64,000 nucleotides of DNA from NCBI RefSeq assembly GCF_965638725.1, contig NC_134949.1:131174969-131238968 (forward strand), given 5' to 3'. The stretch comes from Aptenodytes patagonicus. Lineage: Eukaryota; Chordata; Aves; Sphenisciformes; Spheniscidae. Made by a program: the position numbers and the translations under genes. Under the pieces are notes generated by a model, which worked only from the letters and a program-made list of their open reading frames with translations, was not told where the DNA came from and did no database searches. The first letter of the stretch is position 1; every line of letters begins with the position of its first letter. Shown in pieces: positions 34,301-45,900 of this stretch.

Positions 34301-36464
34301 TCAATAGAAAGTTTTAAACTGTAAACAAAGCAAAGCAGATACCTGAACTCTTCCGTTACATAGATTTTTAGTAATACCTGTGGTAAAACCATGGCAGTTT
34401 CACCTGGGCTAAGCACGCTAGCAACACTTAGCACAGAAGATGACACGTTACACAGTCTTTCTTGACTGTTAAGCAACCCCAAAACAATTATATCAACTTT
34501 TTGGCATCAGTTCAGGAAAGAATTGCATATCTTAAATAAAATTTTCAGTAGGATTAAGCTTCCTATAAATACAGACCTTTGAAAGACTTTAGTCCTGTAT
34601 GCTAAGTCGTGTCCCATTGTATTTATATGCGTATCTGTGGAAGGGAAATGGAAATAAGTAGTTTAACCCACTTCAGTCCTTTTGTGGAGTGTTGATGTAA
34701 TAGCAAGTGTTTGCACTCTGTTCTGCTTCGAAAGCCTTGGATTCAGATTGTCGCTGGTTTTATGACCATTGCAGGTCAGTCTAGAAATGCTGCATGTTAC
34801 TAGAGTGTGGTTGCAGAGAGCAGTCAGGCAGTACTTTTGGGAAACAGCTGTGATCAAGTGCGACTTCTGCTGTACCTGTGAGGACAGCACCTGCAATCCC
34901 GTTCTGAGGTGCGCATGACACAAGCCGTATCTAAGTAGTTTAAAACTTGAAAACCATAATCCTATTAGCAAGCATTTTGTTAAAGCCGTTGTCTTTATGC
35001 GAGTAAAAATAATCGTAAAATGACTACCAAGTTCTTGAGGAAAATACTGGGGGTGAGGGGGTTGTCAAAAAAGGTTTTGACTTAGCTGAATGCCACCTGC
35101 CAGCCATTTGAAAACATAACGCAGGCTTGAGTTCAGAAGTACTGAATGATTCACCTCTTCTGCTTTAATTATTAATTCCTCGATTTTATGACTGTATCTT
35201 GCAGTAACCTGTGCTGTGATGCAGAGGAGTGGAGCTGGTCTTCACACTGCAAGCTCGTGCTTCTGGGATACCACAACTGATGGTAAGTTTCCTCAGTCAA
35301 ATTAAAAACTTGTAGTAAAGGGCAATGTTACTTATCGTTCAGCTGTAATAGTTAGGTTGAACATTCTCAAGAGGGATTGTAGAAGCAGTAGCTTCCAGGA
35401 TTAGACGCTCGCTTACAATCCCAGCAGAAATATTTTGTTAGCAGTCAGTGCCTGCATTAAGAGCGATTGCTTTGTAAACTATGAGAAGCAGGAGTAGAAA
35501 TGCCTTCATTCTGAAACAAGAGTCAAAACATTTAATCCTCGTCAGTAACTATAGATCAGTTGAAGAGGCAGTAAAATGTTGCTCACAGTAAATGGAAGTG
35601 GCTAGTCCTAAACATACCTGCCTGTCTGCTGTATGGGGACAGCGCTACTTTGGAAGAGAACAGAACTTGGTAAAAAATAAAAATAGTTTGACTAACAGTA
35701 CGTGTTTCAGTTGCTTAACTATCAGCCAGGCTTTGGATGCGTTTTATTGCTTCTAAATTAGTTCTAAATGCATTTTCTCCCAGGTTCAGAGTATCGTGGG
35801 GAAAGAAGATTAAAATAATCTTATGTCTGTCACAGACTCAGAAAGGTCTTTTTAGAAGAGGGCACCAAAATTTAACTTTAAAATAGAGATGGCATTAGAA
35901 AGTCAACCAAGGTTAAAAAAAAAAAATACCGTGAAGTGAAGTAAACAAGTATGGTTTAATCTTCATGTTTCCTTGGCTTGTAAGGCATTGATACAACAGA
36001 AGAGGAAAAATTACAGAGCGTAAATACACTAGAATGTATTTGATGCAGTCTTTTTTTTTCTGATTTCTTGTCTGATTATCTTGCCAATTTCAGTATGAGA
36101 TTTTTCAAGGATTTATGCAAGTCCAGCTTTTAAAGAGAGATACTGAAATTGTGCTTTCCTGGAAATTGTCTTAAGCATACAAGGCTCATGTTAGGCAGTA
36201 AACAATGTACAAGTTAATGAAAATGTTTTGAGGAGTGTAGTCTATTTATAGCCAAGATGACATAACAGTACTTACGTTAAACCACAGCTGAATTATTCAT
36301 ACTAATTTGACATAATTTACACTGCGATAAAGTGAATATAGTAAAGACACTGGAATTCTATTTTTATTTTGTAATAATCTCTTCTAGGAACCTGCACAGT
36401 GAGATGGGAAAACCGAACAATGAACTGCATTGTCAATGTGTTTGCTGTTGCTATTATCCTGTAG
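30919..36464 (+). CDS. DYNLT3: DYNLT3, dynein light chain Tctex-type 3 (5 exons)
   Basis: Complete gene: exons 30919-30948, 32239-32280, 34095-34218, 35205-35282 and 36388-36464 join to 351 nt, encoding 116 aa plus stop, the same length as the human protein. All introns are GT-AG and the reading frame passes every junction. The product is one of the Tctex1-family light chains of cytoplasmic dynein 1; it binds the intermediate chain as a dimer and helps link cargo to the motor, and the family member DYNLT3 is reported to bind the kinetochore protein BUB3. Diagnostic stretches are [51 protein letters not shown] and [18 protein letters not shown]. The pattern FNADEAH and the C-terminus favour DYNLT3 over DYNLT1. 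The start ATG is in a strong Kozak context (GCCATGG). Convergent with CYBB, as in human. Confidence 0.97.
30949..32238 (+). other. DYNLT3: DYNLT3 intron 1
   Basis: The first part is still within the CpG island. The remainder is AT-rich with A runs near 31430 and 31555. It contains an exon-like segment at 31617-31702, listed separately. No transposon was recognised. Confidence 0.85.
31617..31702 (+). other. DYNLT3: Exon-like segment, possible poison exon
   Basis: An 86-nt segment is preceded by CCATGCTCAG and followed by a good donor, ACAG|GTAGGA. Read on from DYNLT3 exon 1 it stays open for 28 codons. Because 86 is not a multiple of three, joining to exon 2 gives AG+A TGA, a stop at once. 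Inclusion would therefore truncate the protein and mark the mRNA for decay. The pyrimidine tract is only moderate, so this may be chance. Confidence 0.25.
32239..32280 (+). CDS. DYNLT3: DYNLT3 coding exon 2
   Basis: A short 42-nt exon encoding residues 11-24, [14 protein letters not shown], between TTTATTACAG and GTAGGT, phase 0 at both ends. It begins with an ATG codon where the human protein, from memory, has valine. Skipping it would remove 14 residues without a frameshift. Confidence 0.95.
32610..32765 (+). mobile_element. Old CR1 3' fragment
   Basis: A decayed CR1 tail in + orientation. The characteristic order is GTGGAGTCTCCATCCTTAGA, then GACTGGACAAGG, CTCTGAGCAACGTGATC and CTTGAGCAGGAGGTTG. 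It has many substitutions, so it is clearly older than the copies near 5 kb and 52 kb. Confidence 0.7.
33526..33576 (+). ncRNA. Compact intronic hairpin, function unknown
   Basis: The arms 33526-33548 and 33554-33576 pair over 23 positions: 19 Watson-Crick pairs, one G:T pair and three mismatches, around a 5-nt loop (TGCTG). The inner 11 bp next to the loop, GTCCTATCTTG with CAAGATAGGAC, are perfect. Transcribed with DYNLT3, it would fold as RNA. It is shorter than a typical microRNA precursor, and the loop is small, so it may be only a fortuitous or relic inverted repeat. Confidence 0.3.
34095..34218 (+). CDS. DYNLT3: DYNLT3 coding exon 3
   Basis: 124 nt, residues 25-65 plus the first base of codon 66. 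It follows CTATTTTAG and ends ATCG|GTAAGT. It encodes the core of the Tctex1 fold, including [20 protein letters not shown], the most conserved helix of the family. Confidence 0.97.
34219..35204 (+). other. DYNLT3: DYNLT3 intron 3
   Basis: Plain intron of about 1 kb with GTAAGT donor and CTTGCAG acceptor. Nothing else recognised. The minus-strand frames at 34159-34482 and 34663-34971 are not coding. Confidence 0.9.
35205..35282 (+). CDS. DYNLT3: DYNLT3 coding exon 4
   Basis: 78 nt between CTTGCAG and GTAAGT. Encodes [20 protein letters not shown] and then WDTTTD, the beta-strand region that forms the dimer and intermediate-chain binding surface in this family. Confidence 0.97.
35283..36387 (+). 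other. DYNLT3: DYNLT3 intron 4
   Basis: Plain AT-rich intron of about 1.1 kb with GTAAGT donor and CTTCTAG acceptor. No repeat or exon recognised. Confidence 0.9.
36388..36464 (+). CDS. DYNLT3: DYNLT3 coding exon 5 and stop
   Basis: 77 nt of coding sequence ending in TAG at 36462-36464. Encodes [20 protein letters not shown] then VAIIL, matching the C-terminus of DYNLT3 closely. The 3' UTR continues directly. Confidence 0.97.
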
Positions 36465-38620
36465 CTGGCTGGAAGATAAATACAAGCAACACCAAAGCCT
36501 TTAAAAAAAAAAAAAAAAAATCATCCAAACCCATGGCTAAATATTTCAAACCATTATTCGTTTTTGTATGAGGAGCATACAGAAGTTCTCTACAGAGAGC
36601 ATATAGTCTAAGCCAGTTCTCATAGATTAATTATCTGAAAGCTAGCAAAAAATTTAAAATATATATATATATCTATCTAAAGAGAAAGTTTTAGTAACTT
36701 AAATATTCAGAATTATGTTAATGAGAAGATGCCACAAAGATCAATACAATTTATATCAAAGCTAATATCAAAGATACTTTATTCAAGAGGAACAAAACAC
36801 ATCCAATCAAAGGAAAGGTCAAAGGGCAAGCAAGACCTCTCAGGGTTATGGTGCATTTGGGAACAAATTATGAATGCAATTCAGAGTGGATATACTGTAA
36901 ACACTACTGGTGCTTCATGTTTGATTAAACAAAGCTAACTGTCACACTGAATGCTGGTGCTTGTGAAATTGCACGAGCATCACATTTCGGTCAAGCATGA
37001 ACATTTACATTGAAATTAAATCCGGTTAAGCTTTTCCCCGGAGGCAGAGGATGACTTCGCTGGGACAAAGGTGAAATATACCTGGTCCTAGCAGAATTCT
37101 AATTTATCTTCCGAATGAGGAACACAGTATTTGTTAGCGATTCAGGGAAACTTGCTGGGGATCAGACGTCAGCCCTTAATTCATAGTTTACAAATCTGAA
37201 AACATTCTGAAGGTACTTAAATTTGATTTTATTCCATGACTGAGGAATTTGTAACAAGCACTTTATTGATTCCTCATGCAGCAGCCAGGAGCTAGGGCAG
37301 CAAGTCTGGACCCACGTTACTCCCAAGTAGGATTAAAGTGTTCGGAGAGAAGGCACACACGTTTCTAGAGGCTCTTGTTAGCTTTGAAAGCATTTATCTT
37401 AAAGCAACATATCTGTTCTTTATGGGAGTGTTTCCTACGTTCTCTAAGTCTAGAATTGGATCTTAGTCCTATGAAATGATACAGTTAAGTTTTAAGCACT
37501 AAGAATTCCCTTCCTGTAAAGATTTATGCAAGTTCTTAATCTGCTCATCTGATGAGTCTTAACTTGAAATACTCCACGTGGAAGAAAAGTATTTGCACAC
37601 ATGCAAGTATTTGCTGGATTGGGGCCTACATTTTTGTTGATTAATGCACAAATTATATGACGAAGAGATGTGTCAATACCAAAAATGCCTAAATGATTGC
37701 TGCCACTAAGTGGCAGCTACATTAAGTTGTTTTCTCAGATGCTGCTTAAGGATAGAATTTTTTCTTTATTACTGCATGTCTTTGGAAGAGACTGGTAACT
37801 ACCTAGCAGCCACCGTAAGGCTGTCTTGGATTTTAACAAATGAATACTAAAGCACTACTACACAGTTTTGTTTGGGGGTTTTTTCAGATAACTATTAGGG
37901 CATGTAGCAAGTGTCCTGTACAACAAACAAGCTAAAAACCATTTCATTGCTTAAGTTGTGTATACATATAGCTAGTATGAGACTACAGGAGGAACACGTC
38001 TACGTGTAATTCAAAATACCGTTCAAAATCTCTTGCTTTGCAGACAGACAGAGTTCCGCTTTTACCTAAGTGCAAGTAAAATTAATACTGTAATGTTGCA
38101 TTTGCCTAACAGGCAGGTGTAGTGTGAAGATGTATGTGTATGTTGTACTGACCTTCAAATGTGTAATAATTTAACATTATTTGGGTTAGGACAGCAATTT
38201 CTGAACTAGGTGCCAGCATCCAAGAGTTGAGTTGTGGAACTGACAAAAATGCAGTAGTTTCACTGACGTTTGGGATTGAGCAAAGTGAAAAAATAAGTGG
38301 GGTAGCAACTGGAAAAAGGATTGGTACGATTGATAGAGCATAAGAGGTGGGTGATTAAAAATAGTGGTGGCTGTTATCTCCCTTTAATGGGCATTCAGGT
38401 GCCATGGTCAGAAGAAATGTTCCAAATAGCCATTTGTAATCTCATTTGGTATTTTTGTTTTACTTGAAAACAAGATGCACTGAGTAGACTGTCAGTTTAA
38501 TGAGGCTTGGTGGAGGTTCTGCTGCAGAAGAGACCCAGAAAACACTGCTTAATTATAAGGCTGCTTCATCTTTCTTTCTAGCAAAAAAAAATAAATAAAG
38601 TTTTGCCTTAGTTGTATTTT
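36465..38620 (+). other. DYNLT3: DYNLT3 3' UTR (probable extent)
   Basis: AT-rich sequence after the stop with no clear exon. It holds a run of 18 A at 36503-36520 and a TA repeat at 36659-36672. The first canonical AATAAA pair is at 38590-38599, giving a 3' UTR of about 2.1 kb. A weaker ATTAAA at 36924-36929 could give a short form. Confidence 0.55.
38590..38599 (+). terminator. DYNLT3: Candidate DYNLT3 poly(A) signal
   Basis: Two overlapping AATAAA hexamers, followed by the T/G-rich stretch GTTTTGCC, TAGTTGTATTTTTGCC and TGTGTTC within about 50 bp, as expected for cleavage and polyadenylation. Confidence 0.6.
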
Positions 38621-38624
38621 TGCC

Positions 38625-41600
38625 TCATGTGTTCTTGATCAATATAAATAGGAACTGAGAACAATATTTCTCTTACTTTCCTTCATTTGTATACAATAGT
38701 GAGAACTTGGGCAATTTATTACAGTTGTGCGTGTATTTTAGAGACGAGACCTCGTCAAAGGCTAGTTCCCAGACTTGGCCTAATTTCTCACATCTCTTGT
38801 CAGACCTTTTCCTCTGACTGCTTGTCTTGATGATGCAAATTAAAGTTTTTGTTGCTTCAGAAAGATTATTATGAAACACTGGGAAAAATATTTTCCTTCC
38901 GCATCATATCCCGGTGAATTTAACTTCTTTCCCATCTTTCCATTCCCCATCCTCTGTGGGTACAAACAGCTGCTTGTATTCAATAGAACTCCCAAAACAA
39001 ATGCTGAACACCACCTCTTGCTTTTCCAAGTAGTCTTCTTTTCAAGGATAAAACTACGGATTGCGGAATATGAGAATGCACAACATTTCAAGAGTGTTTT
39101 CTATCAATATAATGTTGTCTTAGTTGTTACAATCAGGGGCTGAGTTACTGTTAACAATGGGGGTTGTCTTAATGGGACAGAAGATTTTGCATTAAGGCAT
39201 AGCCTATATGTATACGGAGCTGTATGTTCCTACATACGATTTCATGACAAAAGACGCCTGTTATTCCTCCCATACAGAGAGGTCTATAAGAATTTTGTTA
39301 TCTAAATGGAAAAGTGTGAAAGGGAAAGTAAGGGAGCAGATGTACTACTTTCCTTTTCATTGCTTGCCAGATGTCTGTCAGTAACCGTCACCTTTCTGAT
39401 GTTTTCCCATTATACTCGATGAAGGGAATCTGGGTATGTTCAATTTAGATTCATGCAATCTAAAGCACTTCACAGAAGCCGCTGAAATCCCGGCTTGCAG
39501 CTAGCCTATTTAGACATGAATGTCAGAGCACTGATATTTTAAATACACCATAAAAGAGAGAACATTAACTACTGGTAGCCTGTATGCATTAGTACCATAG
39601 CTGCCACATAGAGAATATAGGGTTTTGTTCTAATACAGGCAGCAGATCCTTCAAAGAAGAGTGCAGGAGATCCTGTAATGAACAATTCTTACCTGATTAT
39701 TGGGATGCACCTTGCTGCCTGCTGTAGAATCTGACCAGGTTGTTTTGTTCCCACTTAATTCGGAGAGGGATTTTTTAGCACAGTCACAGTGTCACACAAG
39801 CACAGAGCCAGACCAAACCCCCCGTCAGAATATCCTGAGCCAGGAAGTTCTGCCTGCATGTCTGCAGGACATTCCCAGCTTGAAGCCAGCGCCAGTCTCT
39901 CGGGGACTATCTGAGCTCAGATTCTGTAAACGTGGCAACAAACCCAGTTGCAAAGTGGCTCCAAAGCTATGCAGTCACATTTACATTGTGTTGCACGTGA
40001 GCTGCTCTAGCCCGTTGGGTCTATGCCAGGTAAGGGGTCTGTGGACATTGGCTTGTAGGTGGAATGGTTTCTCTCTTCCCCCCACAACGGAAAGAAGGCT
40101 GCAGCCAAACACCATGCGCCCACCAAGGGAGGTTTTTCTACTCCGATGAGTCTAAATCACTATCGAGTACCTGGAGGTTTTAGCTCATATGTTCCAGCAA
40201 GCATCTGTTTTTAAACACAAGAAACATACTGTGACAGCAGGCTTATTTGTCACGTGGAAGTTTGCTAAAAAGGAGCAGAGTAGTGCTAGAGTGACGGCTA
40301 CCAACACTCTTGTAACTCCCATCCCACCATCTGCCCTAAAATGACTTAAAAAGGAGAATCAGGGTTACTGAAACACACCTTACTGGTCATTATGGCTTGT
40401 GTCAGGTGCTTACGGTTACTCTCTCATGCAGAGAAGCTACCGGAGCCACATAGCACAAGTGCATGAAGGAAAAGAGACAGCAAGGCAAGTTTTGTAGTGG
40501 CACGACCATTTTAAATAGACGGTTTTACCATATCTGTAAGTTAATTACAGAGTTTGTAATTATGCTTATGTAGCTTCACAGTGTAGAGACCACACAGAGT
40601 TCAGAATCAAAGCCATTAAAATCCCCAATCCACAGGAGAAGGTGGTAAGGTGGACTGGCTGGATCGGCTGCAAGAAACTCAAAACGCCTTTCGAGTCAGC
40701 AGGTTCTCCTCCTCATATGCCTATATTGGATATAATTTCTGAACAGCACCTCCTAAATCAGAAACATCATCATATCTGCGAAACCCCCCATCATATCTGT
40801 AAACACCTTAGGAAGAAATTAAACATTCTCTGCTACCTGTTTTTGAAGAGTTTACCGACGTTTTTGAGGCAGCCTGTATTCAGTGCTTGTTCATGACCAC
40901 CTGGGTAAAGTTAGAGGTTGGGGCGAGGGGGATGAATGAAATGAAGTCCTTGTTTGACAAAAACAAGGGTGATCCTTCTATATATACCCTGTCACACACA
41001 TATATTTATTATACATATATTTATAGGTATGTTCATACCTTCTATTTATCCACTTCCCTCACAATTTTGAGTCAGATAATTTTGTTCATTTAGAATTTCA
41101 TCTCTTATTGCTTATTTCCACTTCAGCAATGACTAGGTATCAAAACAAGGGCTCCAACAGCATCTGTACAAACAAATATCCTGGCCAGAGATAATACAAT
41201 TTAGCATTTAGATATTAGCCAGCAGAAGTGAGCGGGCTAGGTAACAGCAAGGTTACGACTGCCTTTATGGTACTCACAGCACTCCGCTTGAGGCAGTCAC
41301 TACTTTATTCAATCTCAGGCAACAACTTGTTTTCAGTGTGGGCTTCTACAACGGCTGTTGAAACTGATCTGGCCAAATCACACAAGAATCTATTGCAGGG
41401 TCTCGAGCGATGGCATTTGTTAGTTTGAAATGTCTTCAAAAATATGTAAGGACCTCACAGATCAGTGCTGTAATAGCTATATAGTGTGTTCATCCCCGAG
41501 TTGGACATTTTAGGAAATTAATCTTAGGCAAACTGTGACCACAGTGGTAGCTAGATGGTCTGCTAATTTTGTGAACAAATTATTGTTGCCTGTTTCATGG

Positions 41601-42090
41601 CAGTCATCATAGGTCCCCTGAACGATAACTGAAATGACTGTAGGGAACAACTTTGCAAAAGCTGGCTTTGGAAGGGAAGAAACTGAGTAGTTTTAAGGTT
41701 TAGATCTGGATCAGCTGAGGCTTAGGGGTCAGTGCTGAAATCTTCCAAGCTCAGCTCTTTGTACCATTGCTCTGACATCTTAAGCAAACTTACGCATTTG
41801 CCTCATTTCCCCCCCCCCCCCCCCTCAAAATTTTGGCTTTATTTGGGTAGGAGCTGGTAAACACATGCTTTCCAGTTTGGGCTTTATGAATTGCTCCACA
41901 TGAAGCAAACACGAACCTCTCTGAACATGTCGTTCGGCTGCCACTGCGGGGGGTGGGGGGGTGGATATAGCAAGAGCTTGTGCTGCCTTTAACTTAGCTA
42001 ATGCGGGCGATCCAGCCTTGGCAAGACGTGCCCGCCCTGGACCTTGGGTGCTTACTCTAAGCTGCCGTCCCACACCGATTTCCCAGTGCC
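38625..42090. other. Intergenic stretch between DYNLT3 and CpG island 3
   Basis: No exon recognised. A + frame of 149 codons at 39700-40149 has no domain or splice context. There is an AT-rich patch near 41.0 kb and a run of 16 C at 41809-41824. Confidence 0.5.
41809..41824 (+). repeat. Poly(C) tract, 16 C
   Basis: Sixteen C in a row, just before the third CpG island. The run length is likely to be unreliable in sequencing. The G-rich complement could form a quadruplex, but no role is implied. Confidence 0.9.
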
Positions 42091-42234
42091 GGCAGCTTCA
42101 TGGCGGTAAATACTGAGCTGGCTGCGTTAGAGCTTGAGCACACGCTGGCCGCCTGCACCTCCGGATTTCAAGGCAGGCACAGCCATCCCAGCCGCTGGCA
42201 TTCAGGATTTTGCAAGTGCTTGGCTGCGATGATC

Positions 42235-42915
42235 CTGCAAGGGAGCCAGGGAGGCGCGGGCCCCGCACGCCTCCGGGCACCGCGGGGCCGGGGCCGGGGC
42301 CGCGTCGAGGGCCGAAGCCGGCGGCAGGTGGCGCCGCGGGAGGACGCGGCCGAGCTCCCCGCAGCGTCCCCGCCCGGCTCGGGCTCCCGGGAGGGGACGG
42401 GCTGTCCCTCCGCCGGCCTGTGGAAAGGCGCAGCCGCCGGGCCCGAAGAGAGCCGTCCCCGGGCGCCTCCCCCCTGTGCGGGGCCTGCAACGCTACGGCG
42501 GGTGGCGGCGGGGCTGCGCGCCCACAGCCGGCGGCAAGCCCACCAGCGGCCGGGCGCCGCGGGGCGGGGGGTCGGCCTGGCCGGGCGCTGCCCGGCGGTG
42601 GCGGAGGCGGGAGCGCTGGCAGGGCCCGGGGCCGAGGGCCCGAAGCTCCCCTGGCTCCCCCGACCGGCCGGTCACGGCCCGGGCACCCCCGCCGCGGAGG
42701 AAGGAGAGCGAGGCCTGGCTGGGCTGGGCTGCGTGTGGGAACGGGCCCGTTGTAGCGGGCAGACACCGCTCACCTGCGCTTCACAGCGCCCGTTACAAAA
42801 GCCCGGTGCTTCCCTGCCTCGGGGCGTCGTTGGCAGCTGCTGCCGAAGGGGCTGGCCTGATGGGTGACCCCGGCGCCCGGGCTCAGTGCCGCCCCGGGCA
42901 GCGAGGAATCGTGGA
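42235..42915. promoter_or_regulatory. Orphan CpG island
   Basis: About 0.7 kb of CpG-dense DNA lies between two genes that converge on it, so it is the promoter of neither. Long frames on both strands (42098-42766 on -, 42100-42867 on +) are Pro/Arg/Ala/Gly-rich and show no protein family. A good minus-strand donor, CAG|GTGAGC, has its last exonic base at 42774. A plus-strand donor is less clear. An unannotated non-coding transcript or an alternative promoter is plausible. Confidence 0.65.
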
Positions 42916-42959
42916 AAGGAGAGGTGGCAGGAGAGTAGTCAAGCCCCGTCACTGGCACG

Positions 42960-45900
42960 GGAAACAGCCAAGGTGGAAATGACCCGACTGTAGTCTTAAA
43001 AGTAGTAGTAATAACACGTAACAGAAACTTTCTTACAAAACAGCATGGGGCAGTTACGGTTATGCCATTCCTCCTGAAACTTAACGTTTTCTGTGAAATT
43101 GCGTAGCTTCCAGGAAACTTGAGACTGCGAACTGCCCGTCCTTGCTAGCCGACAGATGCCCCGCAGGCACGCTTCTTACTTCCCTACTGGGAATTCAGGA
43201 GTTACGGCAGCGGCAGCAGCTGTGAGCTGTGTATGCAACAGTCACCCGCCCGCCTTCTGACTTGGGCTACTTCTGTATTAGCTGTTGGGCCTCACAAAAG
43301 TAAGCTTTTTGTACACGTGCTTAACCATATAGATGGCATACTTTTAATTTCAGTGTTGCTACTACTAAAAATACTTTCTCTTGAGAAGAGACACGGGACT
43401 GCCATTCATGTATTAGACAGCAACAGTAGTGATATCTGTTGATACTGAACAGATGTTGGGGAATTAAAAATAGAATCGGTATTGCCAACCTCTTTCATTC
43501 ACCCACCGGAGCTGGTCAAGGGGCTGTACAATCTCATAAAAATTTGCATGACGTTTTCTCTTTCATAAGCCAAACTTGAAATGGAGAAAAGCAAAGAAGA
43601 AAGGCAGTGTAAAGGGGTGGGGAAAACACCAACAGCTGAAACAGATACTTAAGAAGGAATACAGATCTCCAGATTTATTTATTTTTTCCACATAGGTTGG
43701 TGATTTAAATGATAGGAAAACTCCAAATCATAGGACCAACCTTGAAACGCAGCTGAGTTTACGAAACCTGGTTTCTGTCTCTCCCTTTTTCAATATCTGT
43801 ACCTTCCCTCAGCTCCTATCACATTTCTTTAGGAAAACAGATTAAACAAATAAACCTATCTTGGAAACCTAGTTTAAGAATTGCTGGTACAGTAGCTGTG
43901 GAAATATCCTGGTTCTCCATAATAACAGTAATAGTAGTGGTGGTGTTGTTTTAATGATGTTATCACTGGATCACCTAGAAGCACTAAGTTGGGAACAATG
44001 CCCCACTATGGATGTTATTCAAACATAAAACAAAAGCCTGGCTACTGTCTGAAAGCTGTTCAGTTTGACTGCAAAGAGAAGACTGCAATGGATGGATACA
44101 GGCAATCCTAGGAACGCAAAGAAGCAATATTAACCACCCCAAAACCCATGGTCCTAGAGAGGAATTTGAGTCCAACAGTTGTCTCAAGATCAGGATAGAG
44201 ATGAAGATCTCTGAGGAAGACCATGGCTGAGCATGTTGATGCTGACTGATAGGTCGAGGACAGCAATGACAGAGGGTTAGGGATCTGACTACTTAGAAAC
44301 TTTAGTCATAGCATTTTGAGTGTTGCACTGAGTTAGAAGTCAGACAGGAGAAGGTTTAAGATGAGAATGGGAGCATCTGCAATCGTATAAAATACTTTCT
44401 CAGTAAGAGATGGAAGAGAAGAAGGGCTGGTACTTTTATTAGCAAGAAATTGTTTTGATTTTTTTTTTTTTAAAGATGAGAGTATTCTTGAGTTGGGTGG
44501 AGAACAAGACAAACAAGGTGAGAGGTTCCCTTTGCAGCTTGTGTGGCATTTACAAGATATGCAAAGGTCAGTCCTGGGCAACTTTTCCTGCTGACACTTT
44601 CCTCGGCAGGAGGAAATACCTACTCGGCATGTAAGGCTGCGGTTTGCTAGCTGGCTCTGGCAATATTTTCTCTGCTGATACAGCTTCCTTGTGTGGTTAC
44701 AAAATGCAAAAGCTGTCCCCATTTGCTGGCGATGAACAGTTTTTTTTTTCCATTGGTAGGGGGAGAAAGGAAGGCCCAGCATCTTTAAACAAATTAAACG
44801 GCTGTAGATATTAGCTAAATAAGGAGGGAACACCTGTTGCTTCTAAAGGGGAAGTGGCCATCTTAATGGGTAACAGCTTAGTCTTTGCAAATGACTTGAA
44901 AGTAACATGAGGACTTTCATAGTTTTCTTGGTTTGGGGGCTAGTTTCTGTTGCTTACATAAATGTAAGCAACCTGTTAAATTTTCCTAATAGTAAGTTGT
45001 CTGTTTCTATTACCCCCTGACTAAGTCTGAGAAATGCAGGGGTTTTTTGCAGCGTAACCATTGGGGGAATGCTGGTTTTCCTACCCAGCCTCACAAGCCA
45101 AGACTCAGATAGTGGCTCTCATCATCTCCCTCCCTGATTACTACTGTTCCCTTTCTGTCGGCCTTAAGGTCCCCTCCCCAAATGTTGCTACAGAGATCTT
45201 ATCTCTAATCTGTCACTGATACCTGTATCCTGCTAACTTGCAGTTAACCACCCCACCACCCTGGAAGGATTTAGGGCCCTTCTTTAAAGGGCTTAAATAG
45301 GATATTGTCTTCTTGCAGGCTATCAACAAGGAACACTGGCAAATGCTCTAAATATACGAATGTTTTGGCCCTGTAATGCAAAGCTCAGACCAACACTCAT
45401 ATCACTACGGTTATCCTGGAGGAGAGCTGTTATTCAGAGTGGTTGCTTGGGGAAAAGCTGCTGGTACGCCCCCGGCAGTGATGTGAGGGCACCCAGCATA
45501 CAAACCTGCGGTCCCGAAATGGTCACTTCATTCATTGCGATGGCTTTTATAGTGGTACCAGCTGGACGTCTGACAGGTTAATGCAAATAAAGGCATTGGG
45601 GCATTAATTAAATTACCAACAGCAATGACTAACTTGATGCAAGATTCTCTGGCTATGTTTGCAACATGGGCTTTTCTGCCTGTCTCAGAGGGTGTGAAAT
45701 GGCAGGGAAAGGACTTGCTTCCAGCTGCAGCAATAACTGTGGCAGAGACTATAATCTTAGAGGTTTCCTGTAAAGTGAATGCGAAGTAATGTCGGGTAAC
45801 TGAGCATCAGTTAGTCCTCTGTAAGCAGGATTTCATTGCAACCCATGTTGCTGTCCTTAACACACTGTTTTTATCATTATTTGTTTTGGCTTGTAGCGTT

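Noticed and set aside
36503-36520. A18 tract soon after the DYNLT3 stop, as a possible retrocopy tail
   Set aside because: The gene has real introns and the tract lies inside the AT-rich 3' UTR; it is a simple repeat.
39700-40149. 149-codon + frame
   Set aside because: No recognisable domain, no CpG island or poly(A) context; likely chance.
42098-42867. 222- and 255-codon frames across the third CpG island
   Set aside because: Low-complexity Pro/Arg/Gly-rich products with no known domain; treated as composition artefacts until transcripts are seen.
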